Positions 1 through 10,151 of a stretch of DNA of 64,000 bases are shown one piece after another. Within the stretch, counting starts at the first letter, position 1. Each line of letters opens with the position of its first letter. The notes under the pieces were generated by a model. The model was not told where the DNA came from. It saw only the letters and a list, made by a program, of their open reading frames with translations, and did not search any database. The DNA comes from Anastatus disparis. Taxonomy: Eukaryota > Arthropoda > Insecta > Hymenoptera > Eupelmidae. The translations under genes and the position numbers were made by a program. Where the stretch lies: positions 1,426,001 to 1,490,000 of the forward strand of contig JAFFSR010000280.1 of the NCBI GenBank assembly GCA_017163975.1, given 5' to 3'.

Positions 1-169
1 ATAAATTACAAAATGAATTTAGCTTAATATCCATAGGTACTTTATTAACACTTGTATTTAAATAAAACATGTTTTTTTTTAAACTAGAAATAAGATATTT
101 ACATATTTATCTTTTTAAAAGATTTCTGGGCTTGAGACCAGCATAAAAATATATGGCTGCATTAAAAGC

Positions 170-490
170 TTTAAAAGCTTACAAATTCATTTCTTATTGT
201 CGCTGAAGCGTACAGATCTATTATTTGTTATCGCTAAAAAAAAGCTTATAAAAAGCATACAGATTTATTGTTTGTTGTCGCTAAAAAAACTTCATATAAG
301 CATACAAATATATTGTTTGTTGTTGCTAAAAAAAGCTTACAAATTTATTTTTCATAATCGCTAAAAGAAACTCACAAATTTATATCTTATTATCGCTGAA
401 AGAAGCGTACAAATTTATTGTTTATTGTCGCTAAAAAAGCTTACAAATTCATTTATTATTGACGCTGAAGCATACAGATCTATATTATAT
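170..490. repeat. Left subterminal repeat array
   Basis: Degenerate repeats about 35 to 50 bases apart, with the consensus TTGTCGCTAAAAAA followed by AGCTTACAAATTTATT. Copies can be read near 197, 230, 280, 322, 357, 393, 427 and 460. The array at 6880-7370 is its inverted counterpart. Such arrays commonly serve as transposase-binding sites in DNA transposons; that role is inferred here. Confidence 0.75.
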
Positions 491-611
491 GCTTTATTAT
501 ATTAAAAACTACATCACATCTTATATATTTTCATTTTTTTTTAAATATAAGCAGTTAATTAGTTTACATTGTTTAATATTTTAATTGCTTTTATTTTTTT
601 TAAATGTAACT

Positions 612-675
612 ATTCTTACCCAATGCATCAAAGGCTGTCTTAAGATCTAAGGAAACTATATGAATTTTATTTTCG
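612..675 (-). pseudogene. Reverse-transcriptase motif A-like fragment
   Basis: On the minus strand the sequence reads SLDLKTAFDALGKN, close to motif A of LINE reverse transcriptases, and then runs into stops. A related fragment is at 2503-2560 on the plus strand, and a third lies in the X repeat near 16455-16540. No other RT motifs sit next to it. It may be a relic captured by a repeat, or chance similarity. Confidence 0.35.
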
Positions 676-689
676 AATAATTATATTTC

Positions 690-1430
690 TTAAAAATTTG
701 AAATATATTTTTATGCATCTTACATCTGTAATTTGATTCCAATCTCTTGTTAATTCTACTTTACATCTTTTTAAAATATTTATCATTCTTTTGAAATATA
801 TATTTTCTTTGATCTCATCTAACAATATCAATACTTTGTACTTGATTTTTAATTCTTAAAAAAAAACTATTATTCAATTATTAGTAATTAATTATAAAAC
901 TTTTATATCATGTCATATTGTCTGTTGACATATATTTTTATAAAAACAGAAAACCTCCTATCCAATTACGTTTTTGAAGTATTTTTATCGATGAAATTAA
1001 TTAAAAATTATATATTTAAAATTCCTATTTCTGTTAAAACTTGATCAATACAAATTATTACAGGTTATATTCCAGGAAGACATTTTGTTCATTCATCTTA
1101 ACTTTTACAAATAAAAAAGAAATATGAAAAACTAAGTAAAAAAAAGTATTTTTATAGAAATCAACTTTCAAATTTACATTGTTACCATCAAATTTATGCA
1201 ATTCATTTTTCGTGAACTGACAATGTTTTAACAGAATTGGATACAAGAAACTTATTTAATTCTACTTTTCTCGGTATTTAAACACAAAATCATTATTTTA
1301 ATTTTTGTGCTGTCTTCAAATACTCCTATAATTTTATAAAAGAAATTAATAAACTTAGCTTAAACTTCTTAAATCATCTTCTAATATTGAATGATTCTTT
1401 TGGAAAAATTATATTACTAGGTTTGGTATT
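690..1430. other. AT-rich stretch, nothing recognised
   Basis: Internal part of the large element. I see no coding region beyond short open frames, and no repeat shared with the rest of the window. Confidence 0.5.
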
Positions 1431-1436
1431 TACATT

Positions 1437-1793
1437 GACAAGTAATTGGGATCTTGCATGAAAAATTTTTTTTAAATCCATTATAACCGTCATTTAGAAA
1501 AAGAAAAAATAAAGGACACGTATTTTTTCTTTCATCATAAAAATGAAAACTCAAAGAGATAGAGGCAGTTGAAAATTGGTGTAACGTCACGAGTACATGT
1601 GAACTCGTGACGTCATGTACATTGGTGCTATATCTATATATATCAAAATTGTATTAACTTATTCTGGCTATAACTTTTGCAATTCATTATATTTTAAAAA
1701 ACGAAAAAATACGAGTCTTTTATTTTTTCGTATTCTACCTGACGGATATAATGCATTTTTTCATGCAAGGTCCCAATTCTCAAAAACTTTACT
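1437..1793. repeat. Foldback MITE-like palindrome
   Basis: The arms are inverted copies. AATTGGGATCTTGCATGAAA near 1443 pairs with TTTCATGCAAGGTCCCAATT near 1760-1780, and ATCCATTATAACCGTCA pairs with TGACGGATATAATG. At the centre is a perfect 11-bp stem, ACGTCACGAGT (1584-1594), paired with 1603-1613 across an 8-base loop. This looks like a non-autonomous foldback element. It has no coding content. Confidence 0.65.
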
Positions 1794-1799
1794 AAAAGA

Positions 1800-2600
1800 T
1801 ATATTAAAATTGTTAAATCTTTTATTTTTTTCCTAATTACAATAGTGATTTACAATTTTAAAATTATAAAATTAAATAAATAAATCTTAAAATGTATAAA
1901 ATTTATATGTAATATAATTTAGGTAAAGTATGAAATTTGAGAAAGATGGATGCTTACTGTTGTAATTAAACATAAAATTCAATACATGTCATCATTTATA
2001 CGATTTACCCTAAAGAAAAGATATATGTAAGGGTGCAATCAGATGAGTAGAAAAGAGACTGCCGAATAGAGGATGCGTAATAGAAACAACTAATCAGTGC
2101 TATTCGGCAAGTTTCATGCGAAGAATAGAATTCTATTCTCTATTCCACTGTAGAATGGAAAAGCGAGTCGCGACACGAAGTAAATAAACAAAAATAATTA
2201 AATTATAAATACAAATCTACTTCATTCATTTTAAAAAAAATTGTAGAAAATCGCTCTGTTTGAGCTAAAATTTTAAAGAGGTTATGTTTATGTTTACGCG
2301 ACCTGATACGCAAGCATCTTCTTTCCATTCCACAGATTTTTTTCCACCTATGATCACATGGAGAGAAAAAACAGTAGAATAGGCGGTAGAATAGAAAAAT
2401 GAATATATAGCTAAATGTTTGTTTTAATCAATTTATTTTGTTGTTTTTTCAAGTTTTTAAAAAGAATTGTAAAAAACATGTACTTTTTTCAAATATATAA
2501 TTTCCTTAGATCTTAAGTCAGTCTTTGATACAGTTGGTAAGAATATTTACATTAAAATCACATTGTAAAAAACATATACTTTTTTCAAATATATAATTTC
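1800..2600. other. Non-coding stretch with a tandem duplication beside the LINE
   Basis: AT-rich sequence. Around 2468 and 2568 a block beginning AAAAAACAT(G/A)TACTTTTTTC is repeated 100 bases apart; the LINE starts right after the second copy. Between the two copies, at 2503-2560 on the plus strand, is a motif A-like fragment (SLDLKSVFDTVGKN) matching the minus-strand one at 612-675. No gene was recognised. Confidence 0.45.
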
Positions 2601-2601
2601 C

Positions 2602-3612
2602 TTTTTAAATGTGATCTCATTAAGAGCTCACATTGGACAGGTGCGCGAGCTCTTATGCGATGGTCCCTCTTATGATCTGTTTGGAGTTGCTGAAACCTGG
2701 CTGGGACCGACTGTCTCGGATGACGTCATTCGGATTAAGAATTATAAGTTGTTCAGGCAGGACAGAAACCTTCATGGAGGAGGGGTTGCCCTCTACGTTA
2801 AAAATAATTTAAAATGTGAAGTACTAGCTCTTTCTAGTACCACAACCATAACTAGCAGCGGTAAACCTGAAGTGCCAGAATATATTTTTTGTTCGATTAA
2901 GGATGGCGACTCTGAACCTTTGCTGGTTTCTGTCATTTATTGCCCTCCTGCCATTTCATTTACAAAAAATTCTGATTCGTTAAATTCTTTGAGAGATTTA
3001 TCTCATGATTTTTCACATAAAATTATAATGAGGGATCTGAATGCCGATCTTCTGCGAGAAAGCAGTGATGCAAGGTTTCTTAGTAAACTAACAGCGGAGC
3101 TTTCACTTCAGTTGGTCCAGCATGGTGCCACGAATATAACTCCATCTTCTCACACATGGATTGACCTGATTCTTGTGGATGACAATGACAATGTACTTGA
3201 CGCACGTAACTTACCTGCGAATTTTCATAGTCGGCACAACTTAATTGATGTTTCTATTGCTTGTAATACGTGCAGTATAGATCTCAAGTCGATTAGATAC
3301 AGAAACTATAAAAGCATTTGTCAAAATAAATTACTAGAGAGACTAGCCGGCTATGATTGGCCACCATTAATAGCTGGTACTGTCGACCCAGAGTCTGCAC
3401 TTGGCTGCATTTGTGACAATTTTACTTCTGTCATAGATAGTTTAGCACCAGTGAAAATACTCAAGCATACGAAGAATAGCTCACCATGGTTAAATAAAGA
3501 ATTGTCGCAGATGCGGCGCAAGCGAGATGCTACTTACAGAAGATATAAACGGACGAACGAAACGCAATACCTGACTGAGTTTCTGCATTTACGTAAAACG
3601 GTTGACGCATGA
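2602..3612 (+). pseudogene. LINE apurinic-type endonuclease domain (5' truncated)
   Basis: The open frame runs from the truncated 5' end. It shows the order of an exonuclease-endonuclease-phosphatase fold: a start resembling NVxSLRAH, then FGVAETWL with the catalytic glutamate, GGGVALYVKN, a degenerate RDLNAD where GDFN(A/T)D is usual, THTWIDLILVDD, and SRHNLIDVSI where S-D-H is usual. Two active-site positions therefore look altered (GDF to RDL, SDH to SRH), as expected for a dead copy. The domain would nick target DNA to prime reverse transcription. Its frame ends at 3612, where an internal deletion joins it out of frame to the RT part. Confidence 0.8.
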
Positions 3613-5226
3613 TGATGATGAGCTTCGCGAGAGGGTTCTTACTGAATGTAGTGAAGATGGTTTTGCTTTTAAACCAATTAATATCAATGATGTTGTTCTT
3701 GCAATTTCCCATTTTTCATCGCAGGCTCGTGGTGAGGATGGCATTCCTCAAAGCGTGATACTTGAAGCCTTACCATTTATTGATGAACATCTTGTGACTC
3801 TGTTCAACTCTTCTTTTGCGCGGAGGGTTTTCCCTGGCCTTTGGAAGCAGGCACGTATTGTGCCATTAAAAAAGTGTTCTGCACCTAAATCGCCTAAAGA
3901 TTTTAGGCCAGTTGCGAATTTGGTTTTTTTTTTTTAAGGTACTGGAGAAGATCGCTTACGACCAATTGCAGGAATATATCACTACAAATAAGATACTTTA
4001 TCCCATGCAGACTGGTTACAGAAAAAATCACTCTACGCAGACAGCTTTGCTTAAATTAACAGACGATATAAGGTCAGGTCTTGACAAAAAACTCGTCACG
4101 TTACTTTTACTTTTTGACTTTAGTAAGGCATTCGACACGATCTCTCCCTATAAATTACTTGCAAGGCTTAGATCGATGGGGTTTTCCAGGTCCGCTCTCG
4201 TGTGGATTAACTCTTATATTTCAGGAAGGAAACAAATGGTTTCAACACACTTACAAGAAGAATCAGGGTGGCTAACAACCAACCTAGGAGTTCCACAGGG
4301 ATCGGTACTGAGGCCTTTGTTGTTTTGCCTTTACATTAATAACGTACGTAACGCTCTTGGCTCTGGTTGTGTTGAGCACCTACTGTATGTAGATGACCTG
4401 CAGATTTATACGCACGTTCCTCGTAAGAATGTGGATGCAGGTATTCTAATCTTACAGAGGGCGGCCAATGCGGTGTCGGAGTGGGCGGCTGGTGCCTCAC
4501 TTACTTTAAATGCTAGCAAGACTAAGGCAATCGTCTTTGGCAGTAATCCTTTTATCAATTCATTTTATGCTGGGGCGCCACGGACGATTGACTTTGAGGG
4601 AGGTGTCAGTATTCCTTTCTCTGACATTGTAACGAGCCTTGGTGTTGTGCTTGACTCTAAGCTTTCTTGGGAGCCTCACATTAATATGGTTACAAAAAAA
4701 TTCAATAGAGTGTTGTACGCTTTGCAGTTTTTTCGTCGGTACACTACGGAGGCTCTGCGTAAACAACTTGCAACCGCCCTGCTGTTTCCGCATATCGATT
4801 ACTGGTGGTTCTGCTTGATGCTTCTCAGGGCTTGAAGAGAAGAATACAAAGACTGCAGAATTCGTGTGTGAGATATATATTAGGTATAAGAATGGGAGCT
4901 CATATTTCTCCTTATAGAGCCGCCTTGGGTTGGCTGCGTACTAATTTGAGGAGACAGTATTTTTTGGCTGTATTTATGTACAAGATCGTGCGCATGAATA
5001 CTCCGGAGCATCTAATAGGTCTCTTCACTAGATGTGTACCCAGGGTGGCTACTAGGGGAGAAATCAGGGATCTAATGGTGCCCTTTATGCGTACTGAGGT
5101 TGGCAGGAATTCCTTTCCAAGTTCAAGGTGCGCATTTTAGGAACTCCCTGCCTGCTGAGATTAAACATCTCCCATCTCTCAGCAGGTTCAAAGCAGCGAT
5201 GAGAGGGTACTTGCTCGACCTAGATT
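3606..5226 (+). pseudogene. LINE reverse transcriptase, frameshifted
   Basis: Three open pieces in different frames make up one RT. The first, to about 3930, carries EDGIPQ and FRPVANL. A T-run at 3925-3937 shifts the frame. The second, to about 4835, carries QTGYRKNHSTQTALL, motif A FDFSKAFDTI, GVPQGSVLRPLLF and the catalytic box YVDD, then the thumb-like SLGVVLDSKLSWEPHI. A break near 4805 leads to the third piece, RRIQRLQNSCVRYI, ending near 5140. A last shift leads to a C-terminal tail that stops near 5226. The motifs fit the jockey/CR1 group of LINEs. No RNase H domain is seen. Confidence 0.85.
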
Positions 5227-5296
5227 AATATTTTTTACTATTAATTTATGTTAATTTATTTAATTTATTTTTGTAACGTCATGTATATAGGCTTAA

Positions 5297-5677
5297 GAGC
5301 AGGTCGTATATCTCTATCCTTTTCTAATCAAAAAATTTATTTTTTTGCAAAAACTAATAATTTTAACAAAAAATAAGGAGATAGCCCCATCTCGTATAAT
5401 AAAAAGGAACATTTTCTTTGATGAGGAAAAATTATTTTTATCGATTCGTTTTGAAGAAAACTTTGAAAAACTTAAAAAATAGAGGTTATGATAGACGATT
5501 CAGTTTTTCAAGGTTTTCTTAAAAACGAAGCGATAAAAATAATTTTTCCTCATAAAAGAAAATCTTCCTTTTTATTGTACGAGATGGGGCTTTCTTCTTA
5601 TTTTTTGCTGCACTTATTAATTTTTGTGAAAAAATCAATTCTTTGATTAGAAAAGGACAGATATACTCGACCTCCTC
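5297..5677. mobile_element. TTAA MITE with long inverted arms
   Basis: The arms are near-identical inverted copies of about 170 bases; GAGCAGGTCGTATATCTCT is the start and its counterpart ends CGACCTCCTC. TTAA lies on both sides (5293-5296 and 5678-5681), the duplication typical of piggyBac-like elements and some other groups. It is non-coding and lies in the 3' untranslated part of the LINE. A one-armed relative is at 56087-56205, and 31116-31646 shares the terminal GAGG(C/A)GGTC. Confidence 0.8.
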
Positions 5678-5766
5678 TTAAGGTGTGAGTGTATTTATTG
5701 TATGAGTGTTGGCTGAATGGTTGGTGAGTGAGAGTTTTTATTTGATTTTATTTTTGACTGCGTTTC

Positions 5767-6000
5767 ATGCTATTGCGTACGCTTGTTATTTTATTTTATT
5801 ATGTATTAAATTTAATTCTTTTAAATTTTAATATTGTGACTGATAGATATTATATGACTGATTTTTATTTATATGATTATTTTTATTTATATGATTATTT
5901 TTATTTTTATTGCGTGTATTGTATGATTACTCTGTGGTATCACTTTTATTTATTTTTGTTTATGACTTACTTATTTAGTATTATTAGATTTAGTGACTGA
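5767..6000 (+). other. LINE 3' untranslated region, low-complexity T/A
   Basis: The open frame here is a by-product of repeated TTTATTTATATGATTAT units and codes for nothing recognisable. The stretch to about 6120 is best read as the LINE 3' untranslated region. Confidence 0.55.
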
Positions 6001-6229
6001 CTGTGATATTAATTGTGCAATATTTACATTTATATATATATTTATATTTTTTTATAACATTTTGTGCAATATTTATTGTTTTCATATTTACAAATTGTAT
6101 GACACGTTTTTGTACTCTTTTACAAAATAAAATAATATCTATCTATCTAAAATTAAGACCTGGATTAATAAATAATTAAATATTATTGAAAAAAAAATAT
6201 AATAATATAAATAATTTTTTATTTTTCAG

Positions 6230-6408
6230 AAACACAAGGGTATTTAAAAAATTCTTTTGCACAAAAACATAAAAAAAATGAATCAGAATACATCGGAACA
6301 ATAGTAGATGGACAATATAAATTAGACATTTTATTAAATAAATTAGAAAATGAATATGTGAATTGGGTAAGAGGAACAAAACTAGAAATTATTGGAAAAA
6401 TAGAATAA
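6230..6408 (+). pseudogene. Unidentified exon of the large TIR element (1)
   Basis: A 3' splice site (TTTTTATTTTTCAG) is followed by an open frame of about 59 residues with ordinary protein composition (for example SEYIGTIVDGQYKLDILL and WVRGTKLEIIGKI), ending in TAA at 6406-6408. It starts without a methionine, as an internal or last exon would. The family was not recognised. Exons at 6603-6712 and 6793-6822 follow on the same strand and may belong to the same gene; a long TA repeat lies between. The adjoining LINE probably separated it from its upstream exons. Confidence 0.5.
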
Positions 6409-6498
6409 AATAGTAAAAACAATTATAATAATATATTATAAGCATATACACTTATGAAAATATTCATGTATATTTACATATGTATGTATGTATGTATG

Positions 6499-6503
<5 letters not shown>

Positions 6504-6587
<84 letters not shown>
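6504..6587. repeat. (TA)n microsatellite
   Basis: About 40 uninterrupted TA units, preceded by four GTAT/TATG units. The frames read across it (Tyr-Ile repeats on either strand) are artefacts. Confidence 0.98.
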
Positions 6588-6590
<3 letters not shown>

Positions 6591-6602
6591 AAAATTTTAT
6601 AG

Positions 6603-6822
6603 ATATTACATATATATTAAAAGTAAAAAGATTGGATTTTACAAAAGTATTAAATGATGAAAACATGGAGTAAGAAGAACTTAAATTAGCAAATGAAATA
6701 ATTTTAAATAAGGTAAATTAAATGATTTAATATTTTTATTTCATTACATTAATAAATACAATATTCTCAATATAAAATGATTATTTTTCAAGGTTACAGA
6801 AAAACAAATTGATGATAGTTAA
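6603..6822 (+). pseudogene. Unidentified exons of the large TIR element (2 and 3)
   Basis: TTTTATAG precedes an open stretch (6603-6712) with residues such as [15 protein letters not shown], interrupted by one TAA at 6671-6673, then continuing [13 protein letters not shown] to a donor GTAAAT at 6713. An acceptor TTTTTCAAG at 6792 opens a last exon of nine codons that stops at 6820-6822. Phases agree: exon 2 ends on a codon boundary and exon 3 starts on one. One premature stop makes this a decayed gene. The product was not recognised. Confidence 0.45.
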
Positions 6823-6879
6823 AATACAAAATATAAAATAATATTGATTTACCACAATAAAAATTAATGTATAAGTTTT

Positions 6880-7370
6880 TTTTAACAACAATAAAAAATA
6901 AATATGTAAGCTTGTAATAAAACATAAATTTGTAAGCTTCTTTTAGCGACAATGAAATTTAACGACATATTAAATAAATATTTAGAATTATTTAAACTTT
7001 TTTTTAGTAAAAATATCAAGCAACTGTACAAGCTTCTTTAGCGACAATGAAGAATAAATATGCAAGCTTTTTATAACTACAATGAAATTTAAATTTGTAA
7101 GCTTCTATTAGCGACAATAAAAAATAGGTATAAAATTATTTCAGTAATAATAACAAATTAATCTGTAAGCTTGTTTTAGCGATAACAAATAATAAATTTG
7201 TATGCTTATATGAAATTTTTTTAGCGACAGCAAACAATAGATCTGTATGCTTCAGCAACAATAATGAATAAATTTGTAAGCTTTTTTAGCGACAATGAAA
7301 AAAAAGTTTACACTTCTTTAGCGGCAATAAAAATTAAAAATGTAAGCTTCTTTTAGCTACAATAAAAAAA
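6880..7370. repeat. Right subterminal repeat array
   Basis: Units of AAATTTGTAAGCTTCTTTTAGCGACAA type recur every 35 to 60 bases. They are the reverse complement of the array at 170-490, so the two arrays form the arms of the 128-7421 element. Confidence 0.75.
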
Positions 7371-7421
7371 AACATTCTTAATACAGCCATATATTTATAT
7401 ATATGTTGGTCTCAAGCCCAA

Positions 7422-7840
7422 AAATAAAAAAGGCAGAGAGGGAGCGTTTTCTTTATATCTTTTCAATATGTATAAAATTTAGGACATAAGAAGATAAAAA
7501 TATTTATTTATAATCATAATTTTCTATTATTCTATTATTCTATTTTTTATTATTCGCTCGTAATTATTATTAAATATTATTATATACTATCATAACTTGA
7601 AATTTTAATGTTATTTACTATTCTATTTTTAATTTATTTCAAAAATATATAAGTTTGATTCATTGTGAACTTTTGAATGTCGCGTTAAACCATCTTTTTT
7701 TCGTTAATTCTAATTCTGTAACTTCATATCTTATATTTTGATGTATCGATGTTTTCTATTGAACTTTTTTCACATTCGCAAATATAAAATTTAGCTTCAT
7801 TATGTCCTACTCTTCTATTTACTTTGAAATGTGTGTATTC
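7422..7840. other. AT-rich flank, nothing recognised
   Basis: Sequence between the large TIR element and the Helitron-like end. It has short ATTATTCT repeats and no gene that I can support. Confidence 0.4.
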
Positions 7841-7884
7841 GGGGGGTTGGCGAGCGGAGCGAGCAGGGGGGAACCCCCCCTAGT
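7841..7884 (+). mobile_element. Helitron-like 3' terminus
   Basis: A GC-rich hairpin (GGGGGGTT at 7841-7848 pairs with AACCCCCC at 7872-7879) is followed at once by CTAG and then a T-starting TA run. A hairpin just before CTRR and insertion beside T are the marks of Helitron 3' ends. The loop contains a GCGAGC direct repeat. The 5' part of the element was not found, so only the end is annotated. Confidence 0.5.
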
Positions 7885-8139
7885 ATATATATATATATAT
7901 ATATATAACTTTATTCGCATTTTCGCTAAGAAGGTGCACTCTGTTTTCACTATGATTTTCAAACTGAATATCCACTCTTATTTTCGCACTCAAAATTCAC
8001 TCTGATTTTCATTTACACAGTTAAAGTGAATATTTTCAGTACAATTTCCAGTAAAATAATAAGCAGAGTATTAGAATATATGCAAGTCCGTAAAATTATA
8101 AATGTTTCGTATAAAGTGTTATATTAGGATTTATTACCT

Positions 8140-8768
8140 TTCTCCCTCAAATTCGAATATTTTTCGAATTGACCAAGCGTAAAGTACTTTTCGCCCTCGA
8201 ATTCGAGTAATTCAACTACTGACCGGGCGTAAATTTCTTTTCTCCCTCAAATTCGAATATTTCTAATACTGAACGGGAGTAAAGTACTTTATTCCCTCAA
8301 ATTCAAATATTTCTCATACTGGCCAGGCGTAAATTACTTTTCTTCTTCAAATTCGAGTATTTCGAATACTCACCAGGATTAAAGTACTTAACTCCCTCAA
8401 ATTCCAATGATCCTCGTACTGACCAGCCGTAAATTACTTTTCTCCCTCAAATTTTAATATTTGTGCAACTAACCAGGCGTGAAGTACTTTAGTACCTCAA
8501 ATTCAAATATTTCTCATACTGGCCAGGCGTAAATTACTTTTCTCCCTCAAATTCGAATATTTCTTGAACTGACCAAGCGTAAATTACTTTACTCCTTCAA
8601 ATTCCAATATTTCAAATACTCACCGGGCGTAAAATACTTTTCTCACTCAAATTCGAGTATTTCAAATACTGACGGGGCGTAAAGTCTCTACTCACTTAAA
8701 ATCGAATATTTCTCGAACTGACCAAGCGTAAATAATTTTCTCCCTAAAATTCGAATATTTCGAATAGA
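8140..8768. repeat. 50-bp tandem satellite, about 12 units
   Basis: Units read CTCCCTCAAATTCGAATATT, then TCxxxTACTGACCAGGCGTAAATTACTTT. The GACC(A/G)(A/G)GCGT core recurs at 8171, 8221, 8271, 8321, 8371, 8421, 8471, 8521, 8571, 8621 and 8671, exactly 50 bases apart, with the last unit (8719) two bases short. The copies have diverged by point changes only. No coding potential was seen. Confidence 0.95.
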
Positions 8769-8847
8769 TAATAATAATTTAGAAATAATAATTATTATTA
8801 TTGATAATTATTACTATTTAATTATTATTATTTATTTTTTAATATAT

Positions 8848-9653
8848 AATTTAGACTTAGGGAGTCCAAAAAGTGGTTTTCAGAAAATGTGTGTGTGTGT
8901 GTGTGTGTCTGTGTGTGTGTGTGTGTGTGAATTCAGTATGCCAAAAATATCTCGAGAACTACTCGATGGATTTGCTTCAAATTTTGCATGCAATTAATTT
9001 TTTTGTCTAACTGGGGAGAAGCTATTGAAAATTGATCTTCTCAGCTCAGTTTTTTTTTAGAGCCATTTTAAGAATTTAAAAAAAAAATTTGATTTTTCAT
9101 ATTTTTGGTATTTTACGTAAACTACTCGAAGAATTTTCTTGAAAATTTGTATGGACATTATTTGCGACTGCCAAAAGAAGAAAAACTTTTACTAACTGAT
9201 TTCCTTAGCGCACTTTTAATTTTCGAGCAATTTGAAAATTAAAAAAAAAAATTTTTTCTTCATTTTTCTTTTTTTTTATGAAAACCATTCGATAGATTTA
9301 CTCCAAAATTTGTATGCAAGTTATTCGCTATTGTCTGAGGAAGATTAGCTTTGGAAAACTTAGTTTTTTAGCGCAGTTTTAATTTTAGAGCATTTAGAAA
9401 ATTTTTGAAAAAATGTTTATTTTTCATTTTTTTTATATTACACAAAAACCATTCGTTAGATTTGCTCTAAAATTATTATGAAAATTATTCGTTATTGCCT
9501 TAATGAAACAAGCTTTGGAAAACTTATTTTCTTAGCGCAGTTACAATTTTAGAGCATTTTGAAAATTTTGAAAAAAATTTATTTTAAATTTTTCATTTTT
9601 TTTTTATCTTACGTAAACTACTCTAAGAATTTGCTTAAAAATGTGTATAGAAA
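8848..9653 (+). repeat. X repeat, truncated copy
   Basis: X is a name used here for a repeat with five copies in the window. This one starts at the TTAGACTTAGGGAGTCCAAA-like box, then a (TG)n tract (8888-8930), then CTCGAGAACTACTCGATGGA. Degenerate subrepeats of about 160 to 180 bases follow, each with TTACGTAAACTACTCGA(T/A)(A/G)GA, TTTGTATG(C/G)AA and TTTTAGAGCATTTTGAAAAT. The copia LTR replaces its 3' part at 9654. Confidence 0.8.
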
Positions 9654-9912
9654 TGTTAAAGTTTTTATTATTATAATAAGCGCACTTAATTAATTACAAT
9701 ACACTTTAATTAATTTAAATGAAAAGATTTATTTAATCAATATTGGATAGAAAATACAGGACTGAATCAAGTACAATGTTGTCTCTGTGACAAAAGATAT
9801 CCAACTGACTGACGACGCTGAACAGACGAGATGCGACTCTTTTATTTTATATAAAGCCACCAAACATGACCAACAGGTGGTGACACTAGTATGAGTGTGC
9901 TTATATCCATCA
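9654..9912 (-). mobile_element. copia 3' LTR
   Basis: On the minus strand the stretch starts TGATGGATATAAGC and ends CTTTAACA, so it has the TG...CA ends of an LTR (259 bases). It contains a TATA box (TTTATATAAAAT) and AATAAA signals downstream of it. Immediately before it, also on the minus strand, is a purine-rich tract (GGGAGGGAG) of the kind used to prime plus-strand synthesis. This places it as the 3' LTR of the copia element whose pol follows at higher coordinates. The matching 5' LTR is not in the window. Confidence 0.7.
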
Positions 9913-10061
9913 CTCCCTCCCACACTCATACTTGCTTTAAAAATTGCATCCTCGTCGCTCTCTTTGGTCTCTGGAATACTATTATTTATTCCCTGTAATT
10001 TAGAAAAAGATTGTTAGTATTTTAAAAAGAATACATATTAATAATATAATCAGTCAGTATT

Positions 10062-10150
10062 TTTTTTTTTTTTTTATGAAGAAAAAGATTAATATATAAA
10101 GGATATTGTCCTCTATGTGATTAACCTTTTTTATATGGTGAAGCCCGGTT
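10062..10150 (-). mobile_element. SINE 3' fragment inside the copia element
   Basis: A poly-T run (poly-A on the minus strand), then AAAAAGATTAATATATAAAGGATATTGTCCTCTAT, and ending near GCCCGG. It matches the 3' part of the full SINE at 41997-42377. It interrupts the copia element close to the start of its RNase H coding region. Confidence 0.65.
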
Positions 10151-10151
10151 C

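Larger units (their letters stand above)
2602..6148 (+). mobile_element. Degenerate jockey/CR1-like non-LTR retrotransposon
   Basis: A 5'-truncated LINE. It has an endonuclease domain, a reverse transcriptase, a 3' untranslated region carrying a MITE (5297-5677), and a 3' end at about 6120-6148 made of AAAATAAAATAA plus short ATCT repeats. The coding part has at least three frame breaks and an internal deletion, so it cannot make its proteins. It sits inside the 128-7421 element and is younger than it. I could not define a target-site duplication. Confidence 0.8.
128..7421. mobile_element. Large TIR element with inverted subterminal arrays (composite)
   Basis: The two ends are inverted copies of one another: GGGCTTGAGACCAGCAT near 128 and its reverse complement (ATGTTGGTCTCAAGCCC) ending near 7421. 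Each end is followed inward by ATATGGCTG-like sequence and then by an array of short repeats in opposite orientation. Inside are a palindrome, a decayed spliced gene near the right end (6230-6822) and a LINE that inserted later (2602-6148). I see no clear target-site duplication, so the exact borders are uncertain by a few bases. The arrangement resembles a foldback-type or large cut-and-paste DNA transposon. No catalytic domain was recognised, so no superfamily is assigned. Confidence 0.6.

Noticed and set aside
6436..6673. Open frames on both strands with long Tyr-Ile runs
   Set aside because: They are translations of the (TA)n microsatellite.
8140..8768. CRISPR-like array
   Set aside because: Regular 50-bp spacing, but whole units are similar with no unique spacers, and the genome is eukaryotic. 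It is a satellite.
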